17,673 nt of DNA, taken from NCBI GenBank assembly GCA_937922105.1, contig CAKZVN010000212.1, forward strand, positions 1-17,673, in the 5' to 3' direction. Shown here piece after piece: positions 15,544 to 17,673 of this stretch. The notes beneath the pieces were generated by a model that saw nothing but the letters and a program-made list of their open reading frames with translations, did no database searches and was not told the origin of the DNA. Both the position numbers and the translations under genes were made by a program. This DNA is from an uncultured Litorilinea sp. (GTDB lineage Bacteria > Chloroflexota > Anaerolineae > Caldilineales > Caldilineaceae). Each line of letters starts with the position of its first letter. The first letter of the stretch is position 1.

Positions 15544-17268
15544 TCACTCCGGTGATTCTTCCAAACCGTAGAGAGCGCGGGCCGCAGCGGGGGTGATATA
15601 GCCCAGGGCTAAGTCAGCGCGGACACGGGCACGGTCGCGGCGGCGCGGATCACCGTAACCACCGCCACCGCCCGCAGTCACCGTGATAATGTCGCCGACC
15701 TGCAGCGGCAGGCCCGCGGCCTGACAAGTACAAGGGCCGCGCGTGCCGCCACGCGTAATATAGATAGAGCTAGGCAGCCCATCATGACCGCCCGCGCTGC
15801 CGAAAGCAGGAAAGACACAGCGCCCACAGACAAAAACTGCGCTCAACCCCTCTCCGCGCACCATTTCATACTCCACCACCAGCCCCAAGCCGCCGCGAAA
15901 CTCGCCCGCGCCCCCCGAATCGGGAACCAACTCATAGCGACGAATGCGGATGGGATACTTGGCCTCGATGACCTCCATGGGCGTATTGCGTGTGTCGCCG
16001 TCGCCCAAACAGATCAGCGCGTTTTCGCCGTCCCAATTCTGCCCCGCGCCCCAGCCGCCGGCATTCGGCCCGCCGAACATAAAAAAGCGCGGCGGGTCAA
16101 AGGCCGTGTCCCATCCGGCAAGACCTTGCGCAGCCACCGTCCCGTAATGGCCTGCAGGCAGCCGGTCGGGTAGGGCGGGCATGAGCGCCTTCCAGATAGC
16201 GTCCATGACATGGCAGCCTAGCTCACCATACATACAGACCGGACTAGGCTTGTCCACATTGAGACAGGTTCCTTTGGGCGCGGTGACATGCAGCGCGCGG
16301 AAGGAGCCGTCATTGGTGGGGTCTTGCGGCGTGGTGATGCACTTGAGCATGGCGCGACAACAGGAGAGTAGCGCACCCCAGCCCTGGTTAAACGAAGAAG
16401 CCGTAGCCGGGTCGCTCCCAGTGAAGTCCATGCTGATCTCATCGCCGGTCACGGTCACCGTGACGCGCACACATACCGGCGGCCCGCCCGGCCCGGCGGA
16501 ATCCACATAATCCTCGCCCACATAGACGCCGTCGGGAATAGCGGCAATGGCTTGGCGCACTTGGACTTCGGAGTTGTCCATGATGCGCGTGACCGCGGCC
16601 TCGAAAGTTTCCAAGCCGTACTTCTCCAACAACTCAACGATGCGCCGCTCGGCAATGCGACAAGCCGCAATCTGCGATTGTAGATCACCGCCCACCGCGC
16701 TGGGGATACGCACATTGGCGAGGATTACCTCATAAAGCGCCTCATTCAGTACGCCGCGATCATAGAGCTTGATGATCGGAAAGAGTAGCCCTTCCTGGAA
16801 AATTTCGGTGGCGTCACTCATTTGGCTGAAAGGCGCCTTGCCGCCCAAATCGAGCCAGTGAGCGCGCACCGCGCCGAAGGCGACCAGTCGTCCCTGGTAA
16901 AAGATGGGGCTGACGCATACCACGTCGTTGAGGTGCGTGCCGCCGCCCACATAGGGATCATTGGTGATGATCAGATCACCGGGATAGAGACCGTCCACAC
17001 CGAATTTCTTGAGCGCCGCCTCCACTGCCAGGTCGAGCGTACCCAAGAACATGGTCAGCCCCGCAGCTTGGCCCATGAGCTTCGCCTCGCGCGTGAAGAC
17101 GCCCGTACTGAAGTCCAACACTTCGTAGATGATGGGACTCATGGCAGTGCGCTCAATCACCTTTTTCATTTCCTCGGCGATGGTGATCAGGTAGTTGCGG
17201 ATCACCTCGACCGTAATTTTGTCGGGTTGCGCCACTACCGTGACCGGCGATTCATGGGTGTGGGACAT
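15544..17268 (-). CDS. hyuB: Hydantoinase/oxoprolinase HyuB-type subunit (second copy)
   Basis: Second subunit of the minus-strand Hyu complex, 574 residues, full family length. Landmarks are IAEEMKKVIERTAMSPIIYE at 30-49 (classic HyuB N-terminus), TNDPYVGGGTHLND at 102-115, AHWLDLGG at 136-143, QEGLLFP at 158-164 and NVRIPSAVGGDL at 185-196. Further on come PDSGGAGEFRGGLG and GGGGGYGDPRRRD. The expected tail, with a G.I....A..LYGL pattern, closes the protein. Compared with the plus-strand copy it keeps the canonical early block (EVLDFSTGVFT) instead of DHGCEILDAEG, so the two are long-diverged paralogues rather than a recent duplication. Its ATG lies inside the last 17 bases of the ABC ATPase gene, with ggaaag about 8 bases upstream, indicating translational coupling to that transporter. 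Confidence 0.93.
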   Translation of the reverse strand: MSHTHESPVTVVAQPDKITVEVIRNYLITIAEEMKKVIERTAMSPIIYEVLDFSTGVFTREAKLMGQAAGLTMFLGTLDLAVEAALKKFGVDGLYPGDLIITNDPYVGGGTHLNDVVCVSPIFYQGRLVAFGAVRAHWLDLGGKAPFSQMSDATEIFQEGLLFPIIKLYDRGVLNEALYEVILANVRIPSAVGGDLQSQIAACRIAERRIVELLEKYGLETFEAAVTRIMDNSEVQVRQAIAAIPDGVYVGEDYVDSAGPGGPPVCVRVTVTVTGDEISMDFTGSDPATASSFNQGWGALLSCCRAMLKCITTPQDPTNDGSFRALHVTAPKGTCLNVDKPSPVCMYGELGCHVMDAIWKALMPALPDRLPAGHYGTVAAQGLAGWDTAFDPPRFFMFGGPNAGGWGAGQNWDGENALICLGDGDTRNTPMEVIEAKYPIRIRRYELVPDSGGAGEFRGGLGLVVEYEMVRGEGLSAVFVCGRCVFPAFGSAGGHDGLPSSIYITRGGTRGPCTCQAAGLPLQVGDIITVTAGGGGGYGDPRRRDRARVRADLALGYITPAAARALYGLEESPE

Positions 17269-17673
17269 GCGCTACACTTTCCTTTCGTGTGACTACATGA
17301 CAGGCAACCATGTGATGGGCAGTTTGGATTGCGGCGACGGGCGTCAACCGTTGTGGCGTGCTTGCGCAATCGGGCTGCACCAACGGGCAGCGCGGGGACA
17401 GCGCACAACCTGGGCCGACCTCCAGCGGGTTGCCGACTTCGCCGCGCAAGACGAGTCGCTCCTGGCGGTTGCCGGCGGCGTTTGCGGGCAATGGGGTCAG
17501 CCGTGGGGCTGCGCCCAGCAAAGCACGTGTATACGGATGCCGCGCCGACGTGAAGACGGCATCCACATCACCTTGCTCCATGACGCGACCCAGGTAAAGT
17601 ACGACCACCGCCTGCGCCAGATAGCGCACCGTGGCGAGATCGTGGGAAATGAGCAGATAGGTCATGCCCAGCC
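17252..17673 (-). CDS. Peptide-type ABC transporter ATPase, C-terminal part (5' partial)
   Basis: Only the last 140 or so residues are inside the window; the frame stays open to the right edge, so the gene continues outside. Visible parts are the H-loop (LISHDLATVRYLA) soon after the Walker B region that must lie outside, then YLGRVMEQGD, the oligo_HPY hallmark RHPYTRALLGAAPR and a cysteine cluster CALSPRC, with further cysteines in PDC and VAC. The four-cysteine pattern matches the other two ATPases, though PFHPRC is changed to ALSPRC. It belongs to a second dipeptide/oligopeptide-type importer, whose remaining genes are expected further right on the same strand. Its 3' end overlaps the start of the HyuB gene by 17 bp. 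Whether it is the D or F type cannot be decided, since the diagnostic N-terminal half is missing. Confidence 0.92.
   Translation of the reverse strand, partial: LGMTYLLISHDLATVRYLAQAVVVLYLGRVMEQGDVDAVFTSARHPYTRALLGAAPRLTPLPANAAGNRQERLVLRGEVGNPLEVGPGCALSPRCPLVQPDCASTPQRLTPVAAIQTAHHMVACHVVTRKESVAHVPHP

Noticed and set aside
9634..17268. The two hyuAB pairs as an inverted repeat or recent duplication
   Set aside because: Similarity is confined to family motifs; segment lengths and N-terminal blocks differ, so they are old paralogues.
1..17673. Mobile elements, tRNA or rRNA genes, CRISPR arrays
   Set aside because: No transposase or integrase motifs, no terminal repeats, no regularly spaced repeats and no cloverleaf-like sequence were seen on reading both strands.

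Overview
This is a GC-rich window in which every stretch longer than about 130 bases is coding. The wide hydantoinase/oxoprolinase (HyuA/HyuB) repertoire, the long-loop peptide permease and the DegT/Gfo genes resemble gene clusters of Chloroflexota (Anaerolineae/Caldilineae type) or similar soil or thermophilic bacteria. That placement is an impression from gene content, not something the sequence proves. No RNA genes, CRISPR arrays, insertion sequences or integrase genes were seen.

Layout. Bases 1-13425 run rightwards as one near-continuous series. First come four peptide-type ABC transporter genes: permease B (5'-truncated by the window), permease C, and ATPases D and F. After a 131-bp gap follow a DegT/DnrJ/EryC1/StrS PLP aminotransferase, a metal-dependent amidohydrolase (amidohydrolase-2 family), an M55 (DppA-type) D-aminopeptidase, a second and divergent DegT-family aminotransferase, a Gfo/Idh/MocA oxidoreductase, and a HyuA/HyuB pair. 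From 17673 back to 13418 the minus strand carries a second series: the 3' end of another peptide-type ABC ATPase, a second HyuB and a second HyuA. The two series meet tail to tail, and their last genes overlap by 8 bp.

How the genes may work together. The transporter would import a small peptide-like or ring-containing solute; its substrate-binding protein is not in the window. The M55 peptidase would cleave D-amino-acid peptides. The HyuAB complexes would open a lactam or hydantoin-like ring at the cost of ATP. The amidohydrolase would cut or decarboxylate a further intermediate. The DegT and Gfo/Idh proteins would interconvert keto, amino and hydroxy groups on a sugar- or cyclitol-like part. 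Each family assignment is well supported; the pathway and its substrate are inference. No N-carbamoylase (HyuC), hydantoin racemase or regulator gene is present, so a textbook hydantoin pathway is not complete here.
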